Part shown: piece by piece, positions 11,808-24,025 of the stretch
Numbering within the stretch: position 1 is the stretch's first letter
Layout: each line of letters begins with the position of its first letter
Origin: Eonycteris spelaea
Lineage: Eukaryota > Chordata > Mammalia > Chiroptera > Pteropodidae
Direction of reading: 5' to 3'
Assembly: GCA_003508835.1 (NCBI GenBank)
Contig: PUFA01000084.1
Location: forward strand, 5,022,001 to 5,086,000
DNA length: 64,000 nt
Translations under genes and position numbers: made by a program
Notes under the pieces: generated by a model
The model's database searches: none
Told to the model about the DNA's origin: nothing
The model's input: the letters and a program-made list of their open reading frames with translations, nothing else

Positions 11808-11816
11808 AAAATTTCT
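11808..11816. repeat. Possible target-site duplication, right copy
   Basis: AAAATTTCT, identical to 11118-11126, directly after the inverted 5' segment of the L1. Confidence 0.4.
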
Positions 11817-13059
11817 GTAAAGAACTTTTACTTTTTCACCTCTCACCCTCTCTATAGCCCACTGAAAACCTACTCGTGTTCTTAAAATGTAGTTAATTAA
11901 TTAATTAATGTAATTTAAATTATTTCCAAGATCACGAATTATAAAATTGTCCAATCCAGTAGAACATCCTCAGTTTTGAGCTTGCTTTCTTTCTCAGATT
12001 TTAAAAAGCATTTTTGACAACTCTTTTCTTTTGAAAGTCTGTCCTCCCATTGGTTTCATGATACTTTTTAATTTTCTCCTGACTCTGGCCTCTCTTAAGT
12101 TTCCTTTTCATGCTTCTTCTTCCAGCCCCTATATGTTTCTTCTTTCCCCTACTCCTCCTCTTTCCCTCTCTTACTCTCACAAAATAACCTCTTCTTGGGT
12201 GATTGTATTCACATTTTTTTGTGTGAGTCAACCATTATCTTTATTTTGAAGACTCAGTTATGTAACTCCGGCACATATTTCAGCTCTTCCATCTCTTTCC
12301 TGACTTATATATACAACCGGCCACTGCATCTTTTCAGCTGACTGTTTCATAGGCACTTCAGATTTAATATGTCTCAAACTGCAGATTTTAACTTCACTTT
12401 ATAATGTGATATTTCTCCTGTCCTTCCCATCTCTTGAATGGCACCATCATCTACCAAGATGGTCCCAAAGAACGTTGATTTCAAGTCCTTTCTGTTATTC
12501 CCTGGCAGTTGCCCTGTAGGTCTGTATGCTGGGGTTAAAGCCAGAGCTAGGAAAGAATGTGTGTCTTCATTAAAGGAAATTTATCATTAGTACTCCACCA
12601 ATATTGGAAAAATAACAATGAAAATGCTCCTAATAATGAGCATGTAAAATACAAAAGACACTTTTTGGGAAGTAACATTGGACATTTGAGAGGTGGAAGT
12701 GGCCTTGAACATTCTAAAAATCTCAAATATTAATCTTACATATGAAGAAACAGTCCTGGGAAGGGGAGATAAATATCTAATATCAAGACAATATCTTTTA
12801 ATGAAAGAATATGGATTAAAATCTATATTTGCTTCTGTAATTTTTGTTTCTCTTTGTTATTAGAAATAACTAATTTCTGTTTGCTGTCAATCTATGTGAT
12901 GACAAACATTTTTTTTCCCCAGTAGGGGTAAAGCAGAGCATAAGAGTATGGGCAGTATCAGCAAAGCAGATTCTAAACAAAGTATACATGTAATGTAAAT
13001 TTCTGCTAGTGGAATTTACCCTACATTAAAAATTCTGAAGGTTTTTTATAAATTTCCCT
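11817..13059. other. Unassigned stretch, no gene seen
   Basis: No named repeat. Contains a (TTAA) run at 11890-11909 and a CT-rich tract near 12090-12180; the opposed open frames over 12001-12249 reflect that low-complexity tract. Confidence 0.4.
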
Positions 13060-13330
13060 CCAAAAAATTTACAGTATTTACTCTTCTACCCCCATGTTTG
13101 ATATCTGTTCCTATATGTCACCAACCCTGAATATTTTCCAGTTTTAAGAAGTTTGTCAATCTGATCATGGAAAATGGTATATGTGTATGTAAGATTAAAC
13201 ATCTTTTTGTTTGTTCTTGGACACTTATGTGTTTTTCCACTGAATCATGTTTTCATGTCCTTTGATCATTTTTTCTATTGGGTTGCTTGTAATTTTTTAT
13301 TCTTGAATTTTGCTTCTTAGGTTAGGTTTT
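13060..13330 (-). mobile_element. Old L1 (L1M) fragment
   Basis: GTTTGTCAATCTGATCATGGAAAATGGTAT near 13151, then CATGTCCTTTGATCATTTTTTCTATTGGGTTGCTTG near 13254, match the antisense L1 ORF2 C-terminal region (GCCAATCTGATGG-TGAAAAATGGTAT ... CATTTTTTCTATTGGGTTG). Confidence 0.5.
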
Positions 13331-13699
13331 CTTCTGAATTGTATAGTTCAAATTTTTTTTTTTATACTACATACTCTCTGTACTATTTTTACATAGTTGT
13401 TTCATCTAGTATGAAATGTACAAATCACTATATAGCCCTTAATCTGCTTGAAAATGGTGCAGGTAAACACTTGTTAATGTTCTTCCCACCCCACTTGAAT
13501 CCTAACTTATTGACTTATCTTCTGAACTTTTGTTTGAGGACTAAAATTTTACTTTAACAGAGCCAATCAGCCCAGGTAGTTAGATTCTCTTGTTCATTTG
13601 GTCTCCACACTATACTTTCTCATCTTTTTTTCAGGCAGTGAGGACAGGTAAAAATCAGGTAAAAATAATTAGGTTTTACTATTACAATATTAGAGTACG

Positions 13700-14056
13700 T
13701 GTTAGCAGCTTGGGCTGCTACAGAAAAATACAACAAATAGAGTGGCTTATCAACAATTTATTTCTCATAGTTATGGACGCTAAAAGTCTGAGCTCATGGT
13801 GCCAGCATGGTCAGGTTCTGGTGAGAGCATTCTTCTGGGCTGCAAGCAGATGATTTCTACTTGTATCCTCACATTGGGGAAGAGCAAGCTGGTTCTTTGG
13901 CCTTATTTTATAGGGGCACTGATCCCATTCTTGACCTTACTATCCCCCTAATGACTTAATTACTTTCTTAAAGTCCCATCTTCTAAAACTGTCATATCGG
14001 GGGTTAGGATTTCAACATGTGAGTTTGGGGGATACACAGACATTCAGTCTATAACA
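13700..14056. mobile_element. Ancient interspersed repeat, family not fixed
   Basis: A well-known mammalian repeat block. It begins TGTTAGCAGCTTGGGCTGCTAC and continues GTGCCAGCATGGTCAGGTTCTGGTGAG, TATAGGGGCACTGATCCCATTC, GGGGGTTAGGATTTCAACATG and finally CATTCAGTCTATAACA. The TG...CA ends suggest an LTR-type element, but I cannot exclude an L1M 3' UTR. I saw no clear target-site duplication. The 87-codon open frame at 13590-13853 is a by-product. Confidence 0.65.
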
Positions 14057-14689
14057 GTTTAGAACTAGCAATTAGGGACTATTTGTGCCTGTTCATGTGG
14101 CTCTTCCCTCCAGCCTCCTCTTTCTTCAGAGGACTGTTTATTGTTTATTTTTCTTTTTTGCTTTATGTTCTTCTAAATGCCTATGTATTACCTTAGGAAC
14201 ATTATCATAATTTTGTCTTTCTTTTCCTACTTTCTTTCCATAAAGAAAAACAAAATGGTAAGCATTGACTATTTACCTTTCCCAGCTAAGGAAGTTTGAA
14301 TGGCCCCCTTTATTTTAAATAACCCTGATCCCATTTTAAGGTTGTCAAGCTTCTCAGTATTTCTCCAAATTGGAAGCTGTTAGTTATGCCTTATAGAGGA
14401 TTTTGTCTACTCAATTAAATAAAAACACTTTATGGTGGGAGAGAATATTGCCAATTAAGGAGTTATATCATTTGTCTCTCTTACCTTGGCTGCCATTTTA
14501 CTAAAAGTATGGAAGGAAGTTGTGTCCCTTCCTTTTATTATTGCTAACAGTTTTATTGTTGTTGTTGTTGTTTTTATTTAGCAATGGTAGTGGGGGGAGG
14601 GAGATACTTGAGAAAAGTTCTGTAAAAAGCCTCCAAATTTATTTTATTTTATTTTGAAAATAATAAAATACATTATGTGTGCGTATTCT
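14057..14689. other. Unassigned stretch
   Basis: No gene or named repeat. Holds a short (TTG) run near 14555-14574 and an (ATTTT) run near 14640. Confidence 0.4.
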
Positions 14690-14925
14690 TATTTTTTAAA
14701 AAAAAATTATTATGGAAACTCTCAAAGTTACACACCAGAAGAGAGAATGATGTAAAAAATCTCTATGTGTCTATCACATAGTTTCAATAATTATCAATAA
14801 ATAGCCAATAAACCATATCCACACTCAAATATTTTGAAGCAAATACAGAATGTCATAAAATTTCACTCATGAAAATATCAGTATTTCAGATGTAGTTTTA
14901 AAGTTCTTTCTTGGTCCTAAAAAGA
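14690..14925 (-). mobile_element. Probable ancient L1 3' UTR fragment
   Basis: CTATCACATAGTTTCAATAATTATCAATAAATAGCC, then ATTTTGAAGCAAATACAGAATGTCATAAAATTTCACTC, resembles an ancient mammalian repeat block reading CCATCACCCAGCTTCAACAATTATCAAC ... TTTTGAAGCAAATCCCAGACATCAT. I think this is L1M 3' UTR; the strand follows from that assumption. Confidence 0.4.
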
Positions 14926-16104
14926 AGTTTCCATTTTGATGGCTTTCTTTACTACTACTAAAGTAAAGTCTTTACTTTAGATTACTATTCAGTTTTATCT
15001 GTAGCCTATTCAACAACTTTATCTAATCAAATTATCCAGAAAAGTAGAGGAACACAGAGCATTTATAGTTTCAAATTGCTTGCTTCATTTAGGTTCTGGT
15101 CCGTTGTACTTTTGTCATCAAAATATGTATGCAGATTAAGTATCTGTAGAGGTTTTACTGTGAATCATACAGTTTCTTAGGTACTGCAGATACTGTAGTA
15201 AAACTAAGTATGTACTCTCATGAGCATACAGTCTAGTATTTTGCTTTGAGAGGTTGCTCTAAAGTTCAAAATGTCCGTTTATCAGATTGTTTTTCAGTGT
15301 CTTTATCTTTTGTGTTTTCTGTCTCTGTTTAATTTTTATTTTTCGTTTGAGAATTAAAACATTTCTTATTAAACCATCGGCTTAAGCATCTTGTCAAGGT
15401 GTCTGGTGAAACAAAATAAAACAAGATAGCTCTTTATTGTATGGCTTTACTTAAAAACTTATAAATTGCTGTTACTTTATAAGAAATGAAGGAAACAATT
15501 TCAACGAAACCTTATTGGCTATTTTAATGATGTCACATCTTCTAGTTCTTTAATGAGGAGTATAACATGGAAGGAGTAGGGAGAAGTTTAGCCACAGCTG
15601 TGTTTGTTTACCTGCTGTGTGATGGGTCTCAGATGCCCTATACACTATTATAAATAGAAATCATTGCTTATTATTTAAATGTAAGTTTTGGTTGGAATGT
15701 GACTATATAAGAGTGTTATACAGGAAACATAATACAGGATATTTTAGATCTGCTAATTAAGATAAACAGTATAAGGTAAAATAGGTATGGTTTGTGTACA
15801 AATAAAGAAATGTACTGTTTCATTACTATATGATATGGTTGGTAAAGTTACTTGAGACTGAATTGACAATATCTTCAAGAAAAGCTTATGGTATAAATTA
15901 ATAGTTTAAGATGGCAATCATCATTGCAGTAGGCTAAGAAAAAGATAACAATAAGCTGTCCCAAAGAGATGTAAATTGAACTACCTGTTGAGGAAGTGTA
16001 TTGTCACTAATGCTTTCCCAGAATTTCTTTTATATTAAGGATTTTAAAATATTATATTGTGTACTATTGCATTCATATTATCACCACCTTATAATTTTTT
16101 TCAA
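14926..16104. other. Mostly unassigned stretch
   Basis: A perfect 11-base palindrome with a one-base centre lies at 14958-14980 (CTAAAGTAAAG / CTTTACTTTAG). A possible reverse L2 piece sits at 15165-15240 (ACTCTCATGAGCATACAGTCTAGTA). No gene seen. Confidence 0.4.
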
Positions 16105-16205
16105 AAATATATATTGAGTAAATATGTTATAAGCATTGTGCTGGAATTTGGAGATACTGTGGTGTTGAAATAAAGCATGGTTCATGGATCTTACAGACTA
16201 ATTGA
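16105..16205 (-). mobile_element. L2 fragment (3' end)
   Basis: ATATTGAGTAAATATGTTATAAGCATTGTGCTGGAATTTGGAGATACTG, followed by CATGGATCTTACAGACTAATTGAA, is the reverse strand of the L2 terminus (TATTGAGCACCTACTATGTGCCAGGCACTG...GGAGCTTACAGTCTAGTGG). Confidence 0.55.
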
Positions 16206-19200
16206 ATTATATATTTACACACATGCACACATAAATATGTTTAAATAATCACACAAATACACAAATATTTGCTTTCAGATAATGATACTAAATTGTGGTT
16301 AGTTTGTGCTGGCAAGAAATATCCAGTTCATTGAGATTTATATTTCAGTGACTTTTTTTTTTTTCAAATTTATACCTGTTTATGCTTAAAGGTTTTTTTT
16401 TTCCTTTTTGTCTTATAGTTTTAATTACAAAGTGAATCATTGCTGATTTGTATACATGAAAGTTACTGAGACTTCTTATTTCGTACGAAGTTTATATGTG
16501 CTAATATTTTCATTAGTACAGTAGGTTGAAAGATGCCTAAATTGCCTGGAATTTATGCCATCAATGGAAAACAGTGAATACTGATTAAAAGCATCAGATC
16601 ATTGGGTTAATCACGTTCTGTCAGAGTATCATTTATTGTCCTTTAAATAAGAAAAAAATTAAGTTAGAAAGTTTTTAACAAGTTAAAATTAACCAGGGAC
16701 TATAAAGGAAAGTAAATTCAGCAGGATTATTTACGCTCTCAATCAAGTTTAAAACAAAGTGGTGTATATGTGGTGTCTTCTTGTTTTTTGAAGATAATTC
16801 TTTCCATCCTTTGTTCTTTGATCTCTACATGAGTAGAAACACAGAAAGTGGCAATGGGGCCAAGGGTGCTAGATGTCTTGGCACTCATTAACTATGGCAA
16901 TTAGCACCATTTAGATTGATATATTTCCAAGGTGAAAACATGACTTGGACGAGACAAACAAGAAATGACGATGGCATTTGCAAAGGTGGAATGACATCGA
17001 CCAATAAAAAGCAGAAAAGAAACAGAGCTCACCTTAAAAGACTTGGAATATTTGAAAAATTGATTATATGATAAGACTGTTTCAACAGAACTACAATCCT
17101 CCAAGGACTTATTAATGCTTCAGTAGCATTAAAGTAAAATGAAAAGACACCAGGGCAGTCTGCTTTAATAGTTTGCTGGCTTGAACCCTGATACATAATG
17201 TTCTTGTAATAGTTTATGGGTGACTGCAGTAAATTGGTAACGAATGTTTTCCAATTTTTGGCTCTTCGTATCAGATCTGCTCTTAGAGAACATTTTGTTC
17301 CGAGAATATTATTATGGCAATTGATCTAGTTTAGAAGTCGCTTGATGATTTTAGTATAATGTGAACTTTTCTCCCCTCTGGATTGTGTGATTTTTATCCT
17401 TTGAGTTGAGGTCAAATTATACTTAGTTTGGGCTTAAGCAGTTTACTCACTTATACTTCACCTATTCTGACTAGATATTTTGTAAATACTGCCACAAAGA
17501 AAAAAAAAACATCTATTTTTTTTTTCCAGTGCTTTTTTGTTCCCTGTACCTATTTAGATAGCAGTTTAAATCTGTCCTTCTTCTTGACAGAGAAAATAAT
17601 TTGAGATGGATTAATTTTGAACCTTAAATAGTTTGTTGCTGAATCATTAATGACCTTATTCAGGGGTTGTATGTGGAATAAAAAGAGAATTATAATGTAC
17701 TAAAAGAAATGACTGTATTTTAAACAAAATAAAGGCTGAGAATTGCCTGGGGTTTACCGAACTGAATTATGTAATATAGGGTGCCCCGAGGCATTTAATG
17801 TATGCCCTATTTGTTTTTTAATTTTTTCAAGCAGCAAATATTCATACTGTACATACAATAAAAACAAGCTACATATTTAATAGAAATTGAAACAGTCTCA
17901 ATATTAACATTAAACCCATGAAAAATTAGATGATATCCGAGTACCTTATTCTTTTATCTTCAGTGTTCCTAGGAACGGTTGTTTCATATAAAAGTTATAT
18001 TACAAAACTAATGGACTAAGGGCAGAAAGGGAATTTGAAGGAATGAGAAATAAAGTCTGAATATGTACTGAATGCAGGTGAAAGATGTTTGAGGAACATT
18101 TATGGAACAAAATTCAGTCTCTGCTAAGACCTAGGCATTCAAAAATGACAGGAAGAGTCAATATGGTAATATAAAATTGCAAAGGAAATTCTGGTCGGAC
18201 AGAGCTCTGAAGAGGTGGCAATGAAGCAGTGAAAGGAAAAACTGAGCAAATAAGAAAAATGCAGAGACTAGTGAGAAGTAATCAGAGAAGAAATAAAATG
18301 CCTCAACAAAAATGGCAACAACAAAAATTCAGGGGATTTCAATGCAGAGCGATCCAGCTGACAGAAAAAAAAAAAAGATTTTAAAATAGTATGTGCAAGA
18401 AGCAGACAATGTGCTTGGAAATGGAGTATTTACTTTTTCCTTTAAGAGTTGAAGGGTAAGACATTCCTAAGCAACACAACTCTACACTAGGATTGGTTGC
18501 ATTTTTTCAAATGTCTTTTGAAGTAAAAAGTGGAAAGGCAGAAGTCTTCAGCCACCTGAAGTACCCTGAAGTTGATATGTGTGTGATATGGTTATACTCC
18601 TATTATGAAGAACTGAAAGTAATTCCAATAACAGTCAAGCAAGGGTCAATTCTATCTCAGTAATTTTTACAAAAAGAAAAACTTAAAAATGTTTTGTTAA
18701 ATTCCGTGAAAGTGGTTTTAATGCAGAGTTTTCAGATCTTTGCAAATGATAATGAATTTGGAGACATAATGAAAAACTCGTAGTCAGGTCTAGACAGATT
18801 TAGATAAACAATGACCCAACTACTTGATGGCAGCCACAGTCTTTAACTTTGAGTAAAGGAATCTCAAAAGCAGTTCAACAAAGAAATATTTTCTTTCTTT
18901 CCTTTTTAAAACATTTAATTGCCTTTTTTTTTTTTTGAGGATTGTGAGGAAAAGATGAAATCTAGAGACTTCATTATACTGTACTCATTATATTTCCTCT
19001 TCTGCCTTATACGTCAGTCTATTTTGCTTATTTGCTTATTATATTCACATTTATTCATCTTTAAATAAACATATTCTATATGTAATGTACATATTCTTTT
19101 GTGTGTGTATTCCATTTATGCTCATATAGTAAGTCTTTTAATTCATTGAAATGATTGTTTTGATTGGAGTGACTTTACATTAAATAGTTTTGTTACAAAT

Positions 19201-19677
19201 AAAATACTTCCTGTCTATTAAGCAGAAACTTCTTTTAACACTAGGATGAGGCAGAACATTATTGCTACAGTATAACTTTCTATGGTTGGATGTCCTGTCA
19301 GTTCTAAAACTCTTAGCTAACTAAATTTTTATAGGCTGTTAGAAGGAGTAATGCGCAAGATGCAGACATGGACTATAGGTTTTTCATCCCTTAGTTATTT
19401 CTATAGCTTGTACTTTACATTGATGGACAATTTTTCTCTGTGACAAGAGTTAACTTTACATATTGTGTGCTATTTGATGTTTCCCTTATGTAATTGGAGT
19501 GCCATTTTTAATTTAGAGTATTTTTAAGGGAAATCTTTGACTGTTCTTTTCCTGGATAATGGCTTGCATGAGTACAAAGAATATGATGTTTGAATTTTAG
19601 ATATAATCATCTTTATTTCTTATTGAAATCAGGGCTAAACCTATGAAGTTGAGCAGCAAAGACAACAGCAGACTTAC
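16206..19677. other. Long unassigned, repeat-poor stretch
   Basis: About 3.4 kb without a recognisable transposon or gene. 16440-16640 and 17160-17460 have more complex sequence and scattered CpGs, and could hold conserved non-coding elements; I cannot test that here. A purine-rich segment spans 18000-18350. RT-like words at 18640-18750 were considered and set aside. Confidence 0.35.
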
Positions 19678-19713
19678 CTACTGAAAAATCACTATCATTT
19701 TCTAGCAAGCTTC
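19678..19713 (-). other. Possible 36-nt cassette microexon (weak)
   Basis: On the minus strand a good 3' splice site (pyrimidine-rich CCTCATTTTTACAG) precedes 36 bases. They end in CAGTAG followed by GTAAGT, an AGGTAAGT donor. The 36 bases are open in one frame only, giving SLLENDSDFSV between phase-1 junctions, so inclusion would preserve frame. Against it: AGGTAAGT is expected about once per strand in a window of this size and composition, and I recognise no protein. Confidence 0.18.
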
Positions 19714-21234
19714 CTGTAAAAATGAGGACGGTATATATTTTTGGCATTTTGTATATATAGCATAAATATGTACACACAGAAAGTTTGTAAAATAAACTAC
19801 TGTTATGCAACATTAAAAATATTACTAAAAGTTCTGGGTAATGAAGCTATTCTTTTCAGTGATGTCCTGAAATTTTAATTATATATAGAATGCACTTGAG
19901 TCACTGACCCAAACATGAATCCCTATAAAAATAAATACATTTGCATGTGTTCTGCTATTCAAACTGATGTCTGTAAAAAGGATAATGCCATTATTCTTGT
20001 CATATAATGAAGAAATTCTGCTTTTACAAAATTAAATAATCTGTTCTTCATAATCACAAACTTTACCATCATGTAACATAGGTATATTCTAACAGTGGAA
20101 ATGTTTGTATTTTTGTCAAACTAAACATTATGTTAAAATATTTTATATGTTTCCATAGACAATGCTGTTCTCATTAAAAAAAAAAAATCAAAACTGAGTG
20201 GAGACATTTTGAAAGTGGCTGGACTTTTAGTTCAAAACAAATATGCAATTTAGACGCCAGAATGATGATTTCAGTAATTCATTGAATTTGAAACTTTTTT
20301 TCTGAGTAGCATTAGTATTTTGACCTTTAAGACACATTATTCAAAATATTTTGAGTAAAAGTTAAGAGACTTTAATCCCAAAGATAGAATCTGTCCACAT
20401 AATAACTCAAGTGATGTCCATTTTTTAGAACCTAATATATGAAAATTTAGGATTTGCAAAAGGTAAATTAAAGAATAATGATTTGCTACATAGAAGAATT
20501 ATGCTTTGCAAAGTATTTTAGAAGTACAGTTTCTTTACAAAACTTGATTTACATTTAACATATAAAAAGAATCAACTCTATATTCTAAAACTCATATTTT
20601 TTTAAACAAATACAACTGGCTTTTATATAATGGACTTTTTGCATCTAGGTGAGCTTATTCTTTGCAAAGTAGTCACCTAGGGAGATACTTCTTTCTTTAT
20701 GTAGTATAGCCATTGCTTTAAACATTGTACTGTGTTGGAATCGCCTTTAGAGCCAACATATCATTTTTAATATTTACATTTAATTCTTTTTCTTTTCTTT
20801 TTTTTTTTTTTTTTTAGGAGTAATTTAGGCCATGGAGTAATTTAGAGCCATGTTTACTGAATAGAAACAAGTTAATGGCCATAGCAAAACCTGGCCTATC
20901 TGACTGGTACAGTTCTCTAAATCCCTTATCTTTCTATTTACACCTCCAACTCTATAACCTACCAAAATTTGGTGCCTTTGCTCTGTCCACCCCATCCATA
21001 CATCTCTAAGTCTATGGCCTGTTTTGGGTGATCAACAAGGCATTTTTTTTTTTTGACACCACGGAAATAAAATTTATCTTGTGTGTCTTTGTGCAGTCTC
21101 TAAAGGCAGTTTCAAAAGAGATGTTACTAACAGTGCTTTTAGAATGGCAGAATCATTGGAATAAAAATATTACTTTAACTGTGACAAAGGGTATTTGGAT
21201 CTTCAACTTTTGGATATCTAATATGTATTTTCAA
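19714..21234. other. Unassigned stretch with a T-rich microsatellite
   Basis: AT-rich, no gene or named repeat recognised. A TTTTC/T run lies at 20785-20815, and the adjoining AGGAGTAATTTAGGCCATGG carries a short local duplication of GAGTAATTTAG. Confidence 0.4.
20785..20815. repeat. (TTTTC)n / poly(T) run
   Basis: TTCTTTTTCTTTTC followed by an uninterrupted run of about 20 T. It could be a reverse-strand poly(A) tail, but no transposon body is recognisable beside it. Confidence 0.85.
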
Positions 21235-21560
21235 TTCAGTACAGTAAATATTTATTGAGCACGTATATTAGCGTAGTAGGTGCTGAGGCAAATGCAAAGA
21301 TGAAGAAGTGACCCCAGACTTGACTCATGGACAAATAATGAGGGAGGGGGTACCCTTCAATGACTACTGCAAAACAGATTTAAGTATTTTCTTGGAGTTA
21401 CAAAGCAGCACACAAATAAAGGAGAGGGGAAGATTCATTTTAACTGGGACATGACAGTTAAATTGAACCCAGAAGGACATAGATTGAGACCTTGACAGGT
21501 GGGGATGGAAGGAAAGGACATTCTAGGAAGAGGAGGTAACTTGTTCAGTTGTAGAGCAGG
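21235..21560 (-). mobile_element. L2 fragment (3' region)
   Basis: CAGTAAATATTTATTGAGCACGTATATTAGCGTAGTAGGTGCTGAGGC at the left edge is the reverse L2 terminus. Upstream L2 blocks follow (TTGAACCCAGAAGGACATAG, GGAAAGGACATTCTAGGAAG), corresponding to the reverse strand of the L2 region with GGAATGCTCTTCC. Confidence 0.58.
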
Positions 21561-21964
21561 GTTTATGTCTCTTTAAAAATGAACATTTTACTTTATAATC
21601 ACAGCTTTCACAGTAAAAACTCTGCTATTTTCAACTTTACCAGCGCTATAGGATTTGCCTAGGTTTAATTCAGTTGAATCTCATCCTCTTTGTCTTGGTC
21701 CTTCTGAGTGTGTGCCTTTTGTGTGTGTGTACCCCAGTGGTCTTCTTTGTATTTTTTTAGTGTACCTCAGTAGTCTTGTCTGTGTCTTTCTCTTGATAAG
21801 TGTCTCCTTCCTTTCCTCTTTATCTTTTTTTCACCTCTTATTTCTTCTATCCTTTCTCATAGTCTACCTTCCATCCTGATTGTCCATAATGAGGAATTGA
21901 AATAGGCCCGTTAAATTTAACACTTTTATGTTTTCTGTTCTTAATTTTAGAGATAAGTGAGTTT
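21561..21964. other. Unassigned pyrimidine-rich stretch
   Basis: T/C-rich DNA with a short TG run near 21720. The 74-codon open frame at 21655-21879 is Leu/Ser/Phe-rich low complexity, not a recognisable protein. Confidence 0.4.
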
Positions 21965-24025
21965 AACTTTATTTTTTAATTAATATACTTTACCTTTTAT
22001 AGAATTTTAGGTTTATAAAAAAATTTAAAAACTGAGAAGAATGTACAGAGTTATCAGAGACTCACTCACCCCACACCTTTCAGTTTTCCCCGATTATTAA
22101 CTAACATTATACATTGACATGGTATGTTTGTTGCAATTAATGAATCAGTATTGATACATTGCCATTAAATAAATACATAGTTTTTGTTAGGGTTCATTCT
22201 GTGTTGTACAGTTCTATGGGCAAATGTATTGGGTCGTTTATCTACCATTACAGTATCATAGAGGATAGTTTCACCAAAGTACAAGTTCTCTGTGCTGTAC
22301 CTATTTACCCCTCTCTCTACGCCCCTCCCTCCTCCCTTGCCTCCAACTTGCTGGCAACCTTTTTACTGTTCTTATAGTTTCTCATTTTCCAGGATGTCAT
22401 ATAGTTGGAATCATACAATATATAGCCTGTTCAGACTGGCTTCTTTACTTTTTAGTAAAATGCATTTAGGATTCCTCCATCTCTTTTTGTAGCTTGATAG
22501 CTCGTTTCTTTTTCATGCTAATAATACTCCATTGTATGGATGTACCACAGTTTGTTTATCCACTCACTTATTGAAGGGCAGACACCTTAGTTGCTTCCAA
22601 TGTTTTCCAATTATAAAGAAATCTACTACAAACATTCAAGTGCAGCTTTTTGTGTGAACATGTGTTACAACAAATTTGGGTCAATAAGAAGGGGTATGAT
22701 TGCCGGATCATGTGATAACACTATGTTTAGCTTTCTAACAGATTGCCAAACTGTATTCCAAAGTGGCTGTAACATTTTGCATTCCTACCAGCAATGAATC
22801 TGAGCTCTTGTTACTCCACATCCTCGCTAGCATTTGTTGGTGTTAGTCATTTGGATTTTAGCCATTCTAATAGGTGTGTAGTGGTATCGGATTGTTATTT
22901 TAATTTGTAATTCCCTAATAGAATATGATGTTGAGCATCTTTTCATGTGCTTATTTTCTATCTATTATTTTCATTGGTGGTGTGTTTATTCAGATCTTTT
23001 GCACATTTTTTAATTGAGTTGTTTTTCTTATTGTTGAGTTTTAAGAGTTCTTTGTATGTTTTGGATATCAGTCTTTTATCAGAAATTTGATAAACAAATA
23101 TTTTCTTCTAGTCTAGGATTTTTCTTTCACAGAATGGAAGTTTTTAATTTTAATTGAACTCCAATTATCAATTATTTCTTTCACGGATCATGCTTTTGAT
23201 GTATGTAAAAACTCATTGCCATACTCAATATCATATAGATTTTCTCTTATGTTATTTTCTAGAAGTTTTATAGTTTTGCATTTTACATTTCGATTGATAA
23301 TACATTTTGAATTAATGTCTGTGGAAGCTATAATGTCAGTGTTCAGATTTATTTATTAATTTTTGCATGTGATTGTACAGTTGTTCCAGCACCATTTGTT
23401 GAAAGATTACTTTGTTCCATTGTATTGCCTTTGTTTCTTTGTTAAAGATCAGTTGACTATACTCTTATGGGTCTATTTCTATACTGTCTATTCTATTCCT
23501 TTGATATGTTTGTCTATTTTTGTTTGTTTGTTTGTTTGTTTGTTTGTTTTTGTTTTTTTTTTTGTTTTTTAACCAATTCCACACTGTCTTGATTATTGTA
23601 GCTTTTATAGTAAGTCTTGACATTGGATAGTGTTAGTTGTCTGATTTGTTCTTTTTCTTCCATATCGAGTTGTCTGTTCTGGCTCTTTTGCCTCTCTATA
23701 TAAACTTTAGAATTGGCTTGTCAATATCTGCAAAATAACATGCTAGGATTTTGCATTGAATTAATAGATCAAGTCTATAAGAACTGACATCTTGACAATA
23801 TTGATTCCACAAGTGTGGAATATCTCCCAATTTATTTAGTTCTTTGATTTCTTTCATCAGAGTTTTGTAATTTTACTCATGTGGATCTTGTATATATTTT
23901 GTTAGATTTACACTTAAGAGTTTATTTAACATTTTGGTGCAAATGTAAAAGGTGTGTGCTTTTAATTTCAAAATTCAGTAGTTAATTGTTGGTATATAAG
24001 AAAGCAATTAAATTTTGTGTACTTG
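21965..24025 (-). mobile_element. L1 fragment: 3' UTR plus C-terminal half of ORF2
   Basis: A contiguous 2 kb minus-strand L1. The 3' UTR lies at the left (TTTATAGAATTTTAGG near 21998, CATATAGTTGGAATCATAC near 22397, CTCCATTGTATGGATGTACC near 22527). The ORF2 C-terminal region follows (CCAAACTGTATTCCAAAGTGG near 22745, AATTGAGTTGTTTTTCTTATTGTTG near 23011, CAGCACCATTTGTTGAAAG near 23388, TTGATTCCACAAGTGTGGAATATC near 23800). It stops near 24025, shortly before the RT catalytic box would appear, so it is 5' truncated. Moderately old. A (TTTG) run has expanded inside it at 23518-23570. Confidence 0.85.
23518..23570. repeat. (TTTG)n microsatellite inside L1
   Basis: Seven or so TTTG units followed by T-rich sequence, grown out of the L1 ORF2 antisense text around GTCTATTTTTG. 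Confidence 0.9.

Noticed and set aside
18600..18760. RT-like words VKQGSILS and FAND about 100 bases apart
   Set aside because: They recall the RT motifs GxxQG and FADD, but the spacing, the intervening stops and the lack of any other LINE block make chance more likely.
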